Source: an uncultured Rickettsiales bacterium (lineage in GTDB: Bacteria; Pseudomonadota; Alphaproteobacteria; Rickettsiales; UBA998). From it: a stretch of DNA of 20,348 nt. Position 1 is the stretch's first letter. Each line of letters opens with the position of its first letter. The stretch spans positions 1 through 20,348 of the forward strand of contig CALJMC010000139.1 of NCBI GenBank assembly GCA_937982385.1, read 5' to 3'. The notes beneath the pieces were generated by a model, which was not told the origin of the DNA, made no database searches, and saw only the letters and a program-made list of their open reading frames with translations. Of the stretch, positions 1 to 8,500 are shown one piece after another. The position numbers and the translations under genes are program-made.

Positions 1-311
1 TTCGACAACCAGTACACAGCAGTTTTATTGTTTTGTTGGACTCCTAGCCCCTTTAGGTAAAGAATGCCTAAATGAAATTCAGATTCTGCCGAACCCTGAT
101 TTGCAGCCATGGTATACCATCTAGCTGCTTTTTTATAATCCTGAGGCACATCTACTGCGAATTGATAGCTCATACCGAGAATACTTTGCGCCTCAGCATC
201 ACCACCTCTGGCAAATTCAGTAATAGATTTTAGCCGTTCTTCAAAGGGTTCTATGTTTTTTGCGCATGCACAAACCAATAAAATACAAAATATTATAGGA
301 ATCTTATTCAC
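1..311 (-). CDS. Sel1-repeat lipoprotein, 5' part only
   Basis: The reading frame opens with GTG at 309-311 and runs off the left edge after 103 codons. A strong Shine-Dalgarno (GAGGAG on the minus strand, about 315-321) sits the right distance upstream, which decides the GTG start. The N-terminus is a short hydrophobic signal ending in a lipobox-like LVCAC, so the product is probably a lipoprotein. After it come Sel1/TPR-like repeats: the first has the typical GDAEAQSILGMSY and AARWYTMAANQG patterns, and the second begins with AESEFHLGILYLKGLGV. Sel1 repeats form helical solenoids that mediate protein-protein contacts; they do not indicate a specific reaction. The partner and role are unknown. 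The C-terminus lies outside the window, so total repeat number and any fused domain cannot be judged. Confidence 0.8.
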   Translation of the reverse strand, partial: MNKIPIIFCILLVCACAKNIEPFEERLKSITEFARGGDAEAQSILGMSYQFAVDVPQDYKKAARWYTMAANQGSAESEFHLGILYLKGLGVQQNNKTAVYWLS

Positions 312-421
312 TTTACTCTCCTCAAGTTCACCAGCTCTATGAGCGCCAGTTGGTGATCTGGGAGTTAGTACAATCGCAAAAAGACGACTACGACGCTTTT
401 GGTCGTGAGACTTGGACATAA
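299..421 (+). pseudogene. possible 3' remnant of a plus-strand gene
   Basis: A plus-strand frame is open from just after a TAG at 296-298 to a TAA at 419-421. From about codon 323 it reads as protein-like sequence with many aromatic and charged residues (for example HQLYERQLVIWELVQSQKD). There is no start codon with a ribosome-binding site, and the 5' end runs into the start region of the Sel1 gene on the other strand. It could be the tail of a gene whose body was lost when the neighbouring DNA arrived, or a chance open frame of about 40 codons. The family is not recognised. Confidence 0.2.
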
Positions 422-447
422 CGTCGTCTCCCAGACCATAGGACTGG
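346..447 (+). ncRNA. long imperfect hairpin, candidate structured RNA
   Basis: Several inverted segments are nested in register. CCAGT (346-350) pairs with ACTGG (443-447), TGG (351-353) with CCA (436-438), and TCTGGGAG (357-364) with CTCCCAGA (428-435). Inside these, ACGAC (384-388) pairs with GTCGT (423-427), and ACGAC (390-394) pairs with GTCGT (402-406). Together they make a rod of about 26 base pairs with small bulges. A terminator hairpin follows 16 bases downstream on the same strand, which fits a small RNA read on the plus strand. It could instead be a DNA structure such as a recombination site or element end. It does not match 4.5S RNA (the GGTCAGG/GGAAG core is absent). Confidence 0.35.
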
Positions 448-463
448 AAAAACGACATCATTA

Positions 464-485
464 AGGCTGATGTCAGCCTCTTTTT
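464..485 (+). terminator. rho-independent terminator with an overlapping alternative hairpin
   Basis: AGGCTG (464-469) pairs with CAGCCT (474-479) across a four-base loop and is followed by CTTTTT (480-485). An upstream alternative hairpin, GACATCA (454-460) with TGATGTC (468-474), overlaps and would exclude it. This is the layout of a terminator/antiterminator switch. The T-tract lies only on the plus-strand side, so it stops rightward transcription. Confidence 0.55.
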
Positions 486-907
486 GACAAGGGTACTAAA
501 CCTCGGAGCAACTGGCATGCTCAAAAATGATTATGGGATATGAGAGCTAAAATGACAAGGACAGTTATTACTGCTGCTTGCTTTTAGGCTTTATTAGGAG
601 TGTTGGTTAATCACCTGTTGGTACAGTCGTTGAGCTGCTATTATTGTAAATCAGTATGATAGTGTTGGACCTGGTGGATTTTGTGCAGAACAACTCTAGA
701 AAAAACGAGCGGTACTTCGTATCGGTTTGGCAATGCAAATGCATAACTACATTAACTATATTTCAATAACTTATGAATGACCCTAGTTGAATTTGTGCTA
801 ATTAGCTTGATAACATTTCTGCAGGGAATTTAAGAATGTGCTTAGACAATTACTAGCCTTGAGTCGTTTAACTATCTTAAGTCGTCCACTTTCACGAGCC
901 GAGTTTA
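486..907. other. intergenic stretch without a supported gene
   Basis: This AT-rich stretch lies downstream of the minus-strand NTPase gene. The longest frame seen is a 37-codon ATG frame at 656-769 with no ribosome-binding site. Another short frame at about 551-586 begins like a signal peptide but stops after 11 codons. A direct repeat of AGTCGT occurs near 861-890. No terminator for the minus-strand gene is clear. It may contain decayed sequence. Confidence 0.5.
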
Positions 908-3900
908 CTATGAATTTATATCAGGATGACGCGGCTCGTCATTGATGCGACCATGCTCGTCGCGCAGCATTTCAATTTTATCTAAGCAAGCTTCTGCTAA
1001 TTCTGCCTGCTTACCTCCAGCTAAGCTTATGGCGAACAACTCTTTGCGAAAATCTGTCAAAGGTACGCTAAATTCCTCGTATGCACCTGGCCAATCTTTA
1101 ACAGGCTCTTGGCCTATTGCTATTTTTTCAATTGCCCTAGCAAGCCTTGAATCATAATACTCCATTCTTTCTCCTCGGCTACGAATAATTGCCAAGACAG
1201 TGTTTGCATCGCCTACTTCGATTAATATAGCTTCAAGTATGGCTCTCGGTCTTCCACCAGAGGATTTTTCATAGCGTTGAAGGATTTTATCGTGCAAAGA
1301 GGGAAAATTCCCTACAATATTTGCGAATTGTTCTAGTAATCGTCGATCGCCAAAGTCTCGATGCCTATTATCTATTTTACCATCACATATTAAATTGAGC
1401 ACTGCTTGAGCGGACTCTAATGTTTCTAGTCGCATCACCGCATTGAGCCATTCGTACTCATTGAACATTTCAGGAATGTTCTCTGCAAGAGTCTTAAGCA
1501 CTTCTAATGATTCTGAATGAGGACTGTATCCTAGTGCTGTTAATAAACGATTGTAATCCCTTGGGAAGCGATAATCCTTCGGTAGTAAGTGAAGAATATC
1601 AATTATCGCTAAGGGGCGATCAGAAAAAGCAAATAATTCCACCCAATACATAACTTCACATTGGTTGCCACCAACTCGCCATTTTTCTTTTTTTGCACAT
1701 TCTAATAACTCATGGAAACCCTCAAGCAGCATATCCGCTGAAAGCATTTCTCCTGCTATTGCAAGTGCTGATAATAAATCACGTTTATATGCATAGGGTT
1801 GCGGTAGACTAACTAGCAGATCAATCTCTGTATTCTTTATTCCGTATGGCATACTTAAAGCCACTTTCGCCAACTTTAAAGCATGTCGCTGTAGCAAATC
1901 ATCGTTATCTGGCTGACCTAGTTTTCTTACTTCTTTAAAAATAGTTTCAGCAAACTCACATGTTGGTAGCTCTTCTTCTTTGTTCTCCCTAATTTTGCGG
2001 TGCTCTTTTGCATTTGAGAAGTCTGGCCACCCAGAAAACATTTCATCTTTTTCTGATAGTTGACTGCGCTTTCTAATTTCTAACAATACGCATGCAGCAT
2101 CAAAGCCAAACTCTGCAAAGCTTCCTTGTCGAGTATCAGGTAGATAGTGTTTCATCAACGCAACCACACTTGAGTCACCAATAGCAGCGAATGCTTGGCG
2201 GTATTGCATAGTGTAGCACATGCATGCGCCAGATGTTCGGACGTGAGTTTTCTTAAATTCTTCAATTTCTTTCTCACGTTCTTCAAAGTCTCGCTCCAAT
2301 AATTTTTGAAGATCCAAAACAAATTGAGTTCGTGGCACTCGCCTGATGGCACGGGCAATATTATAAAATTGATGCCGAGTCGCATCTGGTGAAGTCAGCA
2401 TGACATTTATCCATTCTTTTATTACGCTACTTAACTGTTCTTCAATATCAGTACATAACTGAAAACGCTCTTTTTCATGTTCTCCACCATGCCTTGCTAT
2501 AAGGTCAGCCATTAGTTTAATATGAAACGGGTTATCAGTATTTGCGCGTTCCAATAATGCTTTGTGGAAGCTAGTCTCTCGCGAACTGGCTATAGCATTT
2601 TCTAAGCGTCGGATTTCTTTGTGTTCTGAGTCCGTTGATCGCCTATCATTTGAGTTGCACTCATCATTAATTGCCAAAAGCGCATCCATCATCTTCCCGA
2701 CGGTTACTGGGCCAACAATGCTCCATGCAACATTTTCCTGATTTTCAGGTATGGTTTTATCAAGGGCTACATCTGTAATAGGGCCGCTATCTATATGCTT
2801 TATGTTTCTCAATAATTTCTCTGCTCTGAATGGCAACTTTAGACCTGATACAATTCTTTGCAGCATGCCAGATTCTGCTGCTGACGGAAAAGTTCTTAAC
2901 GCATTTTCCAAGGTTACTCGGGCATAACTATTTTCAATTGGAAAGTCTGGAGATTTAATCAGCTGCGTAATACGCTCTTCTGCTTTCTCATCCACTAACT
3001 TGCCTTCAATTAAGTGATTGATGATGCGTATTGCATCGGTTTCTTCAGCTATAATTTCTTTTCGCATTTTGATGAGGCGTTCGTTTTGTTGCACATCAAT
3101 TAGTTTTTCAGGATAATCATCTAACGCAATGCGTTTCCATACTTGATCCGAAGCTGTTGTTAAGATGTCGGCAATATGGTGGTCGGCGTTGCTATAACGG
3201 AGCAATTGAAGAATTTTAGCTACAACACTAGGGTTTGAATCATTTTTTGCTATAGCGGTAGCAAGCTCGATACCATCAAAACTACTATGATAAGCAATTT
3301 CTCCTATTACACTCCCTCTTGTATCCTCTGGTAGTGCCTCCAGTTTTTCTTTCACATTAGATCCAAGCACAGAGGGGCGGAAGTAACGTGCGAAGCGAAT
3401 TGCGTGTAGGTAAACTTGACTGTCTGAATTGGAAACTAGGGGCCATATATATTCAGCAAATTCTGGACGGCCACATGTAATCATAAACCGCACAGCTCGA
3501 TCTATTTTGTCTGGCTGATGCCAACGCTTTACAAATTCCACTACCTTTTTATGAATATGCTCCCATGTTTGCTGGTTTGAACGATATATCATTTCGGCCG
3601 CTAACATAGGGTCAACGGTGAGTGCATCAATGATTGCGGCTGCAACTGCTTTTACACTGTCAGGTTCTTTTGATAGCCGTTCACATGCAAATAAAACTGA
3701 TTCTTCCCATGCCAACCAGTTCAGCACATCAGACCTAAGTGATGCTTGCGCCTCAACATTACCATTAGCCGCAGCTATCATTAGGCGTTCAACTTCGAAA
3801 GATGCGTACCATTCCTGAAATTGCTGGTGTTGAAAGGAAATATTTTCATTTCCTCGAATAAGAGAATGAGTATTTACTAGTACATCTAAAACAGTGGTGG

Positions 3901-5308
3901 GCTGTAGAGGTGTTGTAAGCTGCTGGCTCGCTTGCAGCTTCTTCACCACTTTACTTATAACGGGTCTGGCATTATCATCTGTAAGTGAAGGACTTGCATT
4001 TTGGTTCATTTCTACTGCTAAGCCGATTAGCATATCTTTGTGAAAACTTAGCAATGCCGTATGTAAAATTTCTTTTTTCTCTGGTGCATTTTCATGCTGG
4101 GTAACGAAAGCATTTAAAATTTCTTCTTTTGTTTTGGGAAATTCAGTTTCGGGCGTTATGGTTATTAGGGTGTTGAGATATAATGGTATGGAGATTAATT
4201 CGCGAAGACTTGAGGTGCGCCATGCCTGGTCTATGAGTGCTTCACCTTCTTGGCCTCTAAGCTTGCAGGCAATTTTTAACTGTTGATCATTGGATAGCCC
4301 TTCGATTTTAATGATAGCACCAGAAATTGGTATTGCTTGTCGTCTCGTGCCGATAACAATGCCAAGCTGGGTGAATTCCCGCCGCAGTGTTTTTAGGTCA
4401 TGATGCGCACGTTTTCTTGCATCTGAGTTAAGTTCATTCCAACCATCTAGCAATAAAACTAAGCGACCATGATAAGCTAACTGCATAAAATGTTGTTGTT
4501 GAAAAGCATGAAAAGCATTGCGCCGAATAAGAAATTCAAAAAAACTTTCCTGACGGTCAGACCATTCACTCAAAGGCACCAGCGCGGCAATCTGACCAGA
4601 GTCAATAATTGTATCCGCAAGCTGAACAAGGCTTGTGGTCTTTCCTGTTCCTGGTGGTGATATAAAACAAACTCCATCGGTAGACGCTACGGCTTTTGCT
4701 ATGCCATCAAGAGTAACAGTAGTTTGTTCACTTTTACCCAAAAGTGTAAGGTTTAATGGAATCTCATAGCTAGGCCATTCTCTTGCGCTGCGAAATGTAG
4801 CAATATCAATAGCTGCTGCAATGTTCATGCGCTCAGATATAGTACTGATATCATCTTCATTTGGTAATGTAAGGCTCTTCAAATATTCTTTATCCGCATC
4901 ATCCAATTTCATTGCCGTTCGCTGCCGTATAGCCCCAGAAGTGGCAACGGCTTCAAAGGCGAGGGCTTCTGCATCTTTCTTCCATTGAAGTAATAATGCT
5001 ACAGGAAAGCTTTTGATGTCTGAATCAATTAACTTGGCGCAATTTTGACATAACCAAATGCCATTGGTTATGTCTTTTCGTTTGGCTGATGTCAGGAGCG
5101 GGTCATAACGTGGCCCTGGTTTTTCTTTAGTACCAGCTGATGCAGATGTGATATGTGCCGCCACACCAATGTTGACTCTATCGGTGTCACACAGTGACGG
5201 GCCATGAGTTGGCCTCTCGCAACCTGGGCTGGAGCAGCGAAGCCCAACGCGTTCAGCAAGTGTTCGCTTTGTTTTCTCAGAAAAATTATCACGATTTGAG
5301 TTTGTCAT
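908..5308 (-). CDS. HNH-like domain fused to NACHT/STAND NTPase, putative antiphage protein
   Basis: This 1466-residue protein has three parts. Residues 9-115 resemble an HNH-type zinc/nuclease domain: C25-x4-C30, AAHI with H52, NGIWLC with N82 and C87, and C90 followed by KLID. Residues about 200-330 are a NACHT-like P-loop NTPase with Walker A SPPGTGKTT (217-225), Walker B LVLLLDGWNEL (283-293) and an arginine-containing GTRRQ (320-324). A winged-helix-type segment with FQHQQFQEWYA lies near 492-502. Residues from about 520 to the end are mostly helical, HEAT/TPR-like, and would be the sensor. This order matches bacterial STAND defence proteins (Avs, bNACHT), in which ligand binding by the C-terminal region drives oligomerisation and switches on the N-terminal effector. 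The ATG start is preceded by GGGAAG. No transmembrane segment is evident. It is transcribed divergently from the second NTPase gene. The defence role is inferred. Confidence 0.8.
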   Translation of the reverse strand: MTNSNRDNFSEKTKRTLAERVGLRCSSPGCERPTHGPSLCDTDRVNIGVAAHITSASAGTKEKPGPRYDPLLTSAKRKDITNGIWLCQNCAKLIDSDIKSFPVALLLQWKKDAEALAFEAVATSGAIRQRTAMKLDDADKEYLKSLTLPNEDDISTISERMNIAAAIDIATFRSAREWPSYEIPLNLTLLGKSEQTTVTLDGIAKAVASTDGVCFISPPGTGKTTSLVQLADTIIDSGQIAALVPLSEWSDRQESFFEFLIRRNAFHAFQQQHFMQLAYHGRLVLLLDGWNELNSDARKRAHHDLKTLRREFTQLGIVIGTRRQAIPISGAIIKIEGLSNDQQLKIACKLRGQEGEALIDQAWRTSSLRELISIPLYLNTLITITPETEFPKTKEEILNAFVTQHENAPEKKEILHTALLSFHKDMLIGLAVEMNQNASPSLTDDNARPVISKVVKKLQASQQLTTPLQPTTVLDVLVNTHSLIRGNENISFQHQQFQEWYASFEVERLMIAAANGNVEAQASLRSDVLNWLAWEESVLFACERLSKEPDSVKAVAAAIIDALTVDPMLAAEMIYRSNQQTWEHIHKKVVEFVKRWHQPDKIDRAVRFMITCGRPEFAEYIWPLVSNSDSQVYLHAIRFARYFRPSVLGSNVKEKLEALPEDTRGSVIGEIAYHSSFDGIELATAIAKNDSNPSVVAKILQLLRYSNADHHIADILTTASDQVWKRIALDDYPEKLIDVQQNERLIKMRKEIIAEETDAIRIINHLIEGKLVDEKAEERITQLIKSPDFPIENSYARVTLENALRTFPSAAESGMLQRIVSGLKLPFRAEKLLRNIKHIDSGPITDVALDKTIPENQENVAWSIVGPVTVGKMMDALLAINDECNSNDRRSTDSEHKEIRRLENAIASSRETSFHKALLERANTDNPFHIKLMADLIARHGGEHEKERFQLCTDIEEQLSSVIKEWINVMLTSPDATRHQFYNIARAIRRVPRTQFVLDLQKLLERDFEEREKEIEEFKKTHVRTSGACMCYTMQYRQAFAAIGDSSVVALMKHYLPDTRQGSFAEFGFDAACVLLEIRKRSQLSEKDEMFSGWPDFSNAKEHRKIRENKEEELPTCEFAETIFKEVRKLGQPDNDDLLQRHALKLAKVALSMPYGIKNTEIDLLVSLPQPYAYKRDLLSALAIAGEMLSADMLLEGFHELLECAKKEKWRVGGNQCEVMYWVELFAFSDRPLAIIDILHLLPKDYRFPRDYNRLLTALGYSPHSESLEVLKTLAENIPEMFNEYEWLNAVMRLETLESAQAVLNLICDGKIDNRHRDFGDRRLLEQFANIVGNFPSLHDKILQRYEKSSGGRPRAILEAILIEVGDANTVLAIIRSRGERMEYYDSRLARAIEKIAIGQEPVKDWPGAYEEFSVPLTDFRKELFAISLAGGKQAELAEACLDKIEMLRDEHGRINDEPRHPDINS

Positions 5309-5375
5309 TTACTTCCCAGATATTTAGATGGATATAAATTTGATAAAAGGCTCCAAATAAACCTTCAATCATACG

Positions 5376-5403
5376 AGGATAGCGAAAATATGAGTTAAGA
5401 CAA
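5376..5403 (-). promoter_or_regulatory. candidate promoter for the minus-strand NTPase gene
   Basis: On the minus strand, TTGTCT (5398-5403) and TATCCT (5376-5381) are separated by 16 bases. Each matches the sigma-70 consensus at four of six positions. They lie about 70 bases upstream of the ATG at 5308. The match is moderate, and AT-rich DNA gives chance matches. Confidence 0.3.
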
Positions 5404-5506
5404 TTAGTTTGAAATTTAATTTATGGATTGAAGAAGTTGTTAATTGAGCATTTGCATTACTTGCTACCCTAGATATAGTCATCATCTTGGTGCCATCGTT
5501 TATAAC

Positions 5507-5512
5507 TATAAT
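5507..5512 (+). promoter_or_regulatory. candidate -10 element for the plus-strand NTPase gene
   Basis: A perfect TATAAT lies 54 bases upstream of the TTG start codon. No good -35 hexamer sits at 16-18 bases, so this may be a weak or activator-dependent promoter. Confidence 0.35.
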
Positions 5513-5527
5513 ATGTGGAGTTCATCA

Positions 5528-5542
5528 TAGTAAGTTTTACTA
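5528..5542. promoter_or_regulatory. inverted repeat in the leader of the plus-strand NTPase gene
   Basis: TAGTAA and TTACTA form a perfect 6-bp inverted repeat around GTT. It sits between the candidate -10 element and the ribosome-binding site, where an operator or small leader hairpin would act. A chance occurrence is possible. Confidence 0.25.
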
Positions 5543-5566
5543 ACTAATCATTATCTGGAGACCACA

Positions 5567-8500
5567 TTGTCAGACAAATTAGACATATTACGCACTTCGC
5601 TTTTAGCTTTGAAACCGAGTGGTCCTGATGGTTTCGAGGGGCTTCTGGCACTAGCGCTCACTAATAATACTGATATTAATTTTCGGTTAGCCTCTAGCGG
5701 ATTGCAATTTGGTGTCGATGGTGCTTCGTCAGATAGTGATGATGCAGTTTACTTTGAAGCTAAGCGTTATGACGGTAAAATCCCAAGAGAAACTGTATTA
5801 GCAAAAATTGCAGACCTTGGGAGAATTAAAAAAGCACCAGATGTGCTCTGGGTTTTAGGAGCAACAACTGAAGTTTCTTCGCAGATTGCTAGTGATGTTG
5901 AAGTGGATGGTCATAAACATGGAATTGCCACTTTAATTCTCGACTGGACATTGAATTCACTTCCAAAACTTGCTGTTCTTATAGCTTCATTAGGTGATGA
6001 AGCTGCTGAATGGATAGATAGTAAATCAACGAAAACGATAAATCTTTCCAAACTTAAAATTGCGATTGAAGAAATCAAAAGTAGCGATGTTTTTGAAAGT
6101 TGTCATTCAAAGATTTTGTCAGAATTGAGCGCAAATTCAATAGCAACATCTAATTCTGTTGCCAATAACAGACAGTGGATGAAAGAAGTCTTTTCAAATA
6201 AGCAAGAAGCTCGAAACCATTTTGGGCAACCAATAGATATTTTAAATGAATCAAAATTTGTATTGGAGCGTGAAAGCTTAGCTGACCAACTAAAAGGAGC
6301 ACTTGTAACTGACAAAATAATTTTTCTTCTAGGTACGGAAGGTACTGGAAAGAGCTGGGTTGCGGCTGATTTGGCATGTAATCATGATGGTTTGGTTTTA
6401 TTCGTAAGTGCAGAACGCTTTGGTAATACTGAAGCTAGAAATGTTGAAAAGTTGATAATTGAAGAATTAATTGTTCAAACATTCGGTGAGGTCGATGATG
6501 ATAATGTGAAAAAACGCTGGAAAAAACGAGTTGACGGTTGGAGGAATATGCCTCCTTCTAAAGCCGTAACTTTCATCTTAGACGGCATTAATCAACGTCC
6601 CGATATAAAATGGGATAGAATTTTAGTAGCTCTTTATACATGGCTTTCAAAGCGCTCTGGTCGATTAGTAGTTACGGCTCGACCACAGTATTTTAAGAAA
6701 AGGATTAAGCTAGGAATTATAGATAGCAAGGAGATTTTAGTAACGGACTGGTCAAGTGTTGAACGAGATAAAATTCTCGACAAGAATGATATTGATAAGC
6801 ATTGGATGGACGAGCTAACTTTGAATAGTCTTCTTAATCCAAGACTATTAGATATTGCGCTTACAACCTTACCCAAATCAGATGTAAGTGCTTGGAAGGG
6901 GCTGACAATAAATCGTTTGTTGTTTGAGTATATTAGGTTATCTCAATGCAATAATTATGAAGATGATAGTCCAGAAGAAATAGCGCGGCGCTTAAGTGAT
7001 CACGCTAAGCAAATATTACAAAATACGAATTTGTCTGATGATAGCCTAAAGCTGAACTTTGAAGAAGACACACGAGCCGTTGCTGAAACAAGGTTCTTCA
7101 AAACACTACCCGGCCCAAACAATAAATATGAACTCATTGACAATGGGTTGAATTTAGCTCTTGGTTTTGCAGTAGTGGATCGAGTTTGGGAGGCAGTTGA
7201 TAATAACGAAGATATAGCTGATTATTTAAGTAAGCTGATGGAGCCAATATTGGTGCTCGATAAAACAGCGGATATTCTTTTAGCCGCGCTTACTGTCTGC
7301 GCGCTAGACGAAGAACGTTTTCACACCACTATTCTTACTGCACTATTGGAAGTATTTGCTGACCTTCAAAATCTGCCAGAAGACTTCTACGATGAGTTCT
7401 TTCAGATTCTATTACAACAGCCTACATCAACTTTAATCGCAGTTGAAGCTTCACTTTTAGAGTGGCATAAGCCAATAAACCATGATTGGCTGCTAAAAGT
7501 CGCATTTGATTTCAAAGATGACCCAAAAGCTTGGAAGGTATTATCTTCTAAAATATCAGGCTGGTTGGGTAAGGTCTGTATTTCTGCCGATGATCAACTC
7601 AGAGCTTTCTACGGAAATAGAACAAATGAAAGGCTTGAGAAAGTCGATAATCGACAAAAAGAAATAGATGAAAAAATTGCCAAGCTCACGACTATTGAGC
7701 AGAAAATCTATAATGAAATGACGCTAGTAGAAGGAAATAGCGATTCACTTCTTAGTGCAGCTTTATGTTTACTCTCACATAAACCTTTGGCACATCATGC
7801 TAATGACTTCTTTAAACTGGCAATTGGGCTTAATCTAAATAGTGCAACTCATCAGACTAATAAAAATTTTGGAGATTTGCTTCAGTATAATTTTTTAGAT
7901 TGGAGTGAAACTGCAGCTGAGTTGAGTAATCTGTGTGAGTCCTTAAAGAAAAATGAAGTCTCAGCTACTGGGCAGCGTGTTTTAATTAGATTGCTTCTAG
8001 CTACAGGCTTTGAAGAATGCGCGGAAGAAGCACAAAAAAACATTGATGAGCTTAGTTCTGGAAAAGATAGGTCAGGAGGGTGGAGGCGTGTGCAAAACTA
8101 TTGTTCTGTGGATCCATGTGACCCTTTAACTGAGATGCCAGATGATTTTGAGAAAACTATTGCTAATTACGAGGCGATTAATGCTGAGAGCATATCAATT
8201 GATAGATCTTTAACTCCAGAAGGTTGGTTCAGAAGGGATGCACTTACTAGTATGGTAAGATTCAAGCCAAATGTCGTCATTGCAAAAAATTTAGAGATTC
8301 TTGAAGAATTTAAAACAAGAGAAAAATATTCCTTGTACCAACTGGCTTTGTGTGAGTATGGATTAATTCCTTTGGTAAATAGAGGGTTAGCAATAGAAAT
8401 ATTTGCAAGACTTAAAGATACAGATATAACCCAGGGCATTAATGAAAATGATCAAGAAATATTTATGATGTATATGCATCATTATGTATATGAACACCTT

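Noticed and set aside
346..447. 4.5S (SRP) RNA, or an integron attC site
   Set aside because: The conserved SRP core bases are absent, and the outer arms lack the GTTRRRY/RYYYAAC boxes of attC.
551..586. Signal-peptide-like start MTRTVITAACF, then stop
   Set aside because: Only 11 codons, and later frames break several times. It might be a decayed small secreted protein gene, but this cannot be supported.
661..690. Short match TGGTGGA to the tRNA-Ala 3' end as a second attachment site
   Set aside because: Only seven bases agree, which is expected by chance, and neighbouring tRNA bases do not match.
656..769. Plus-strand ATG frame of 37 codons
   Set aside because: No ribosome-binding site and no recognisable sequence; expected by chance in this AT-rich stretch.
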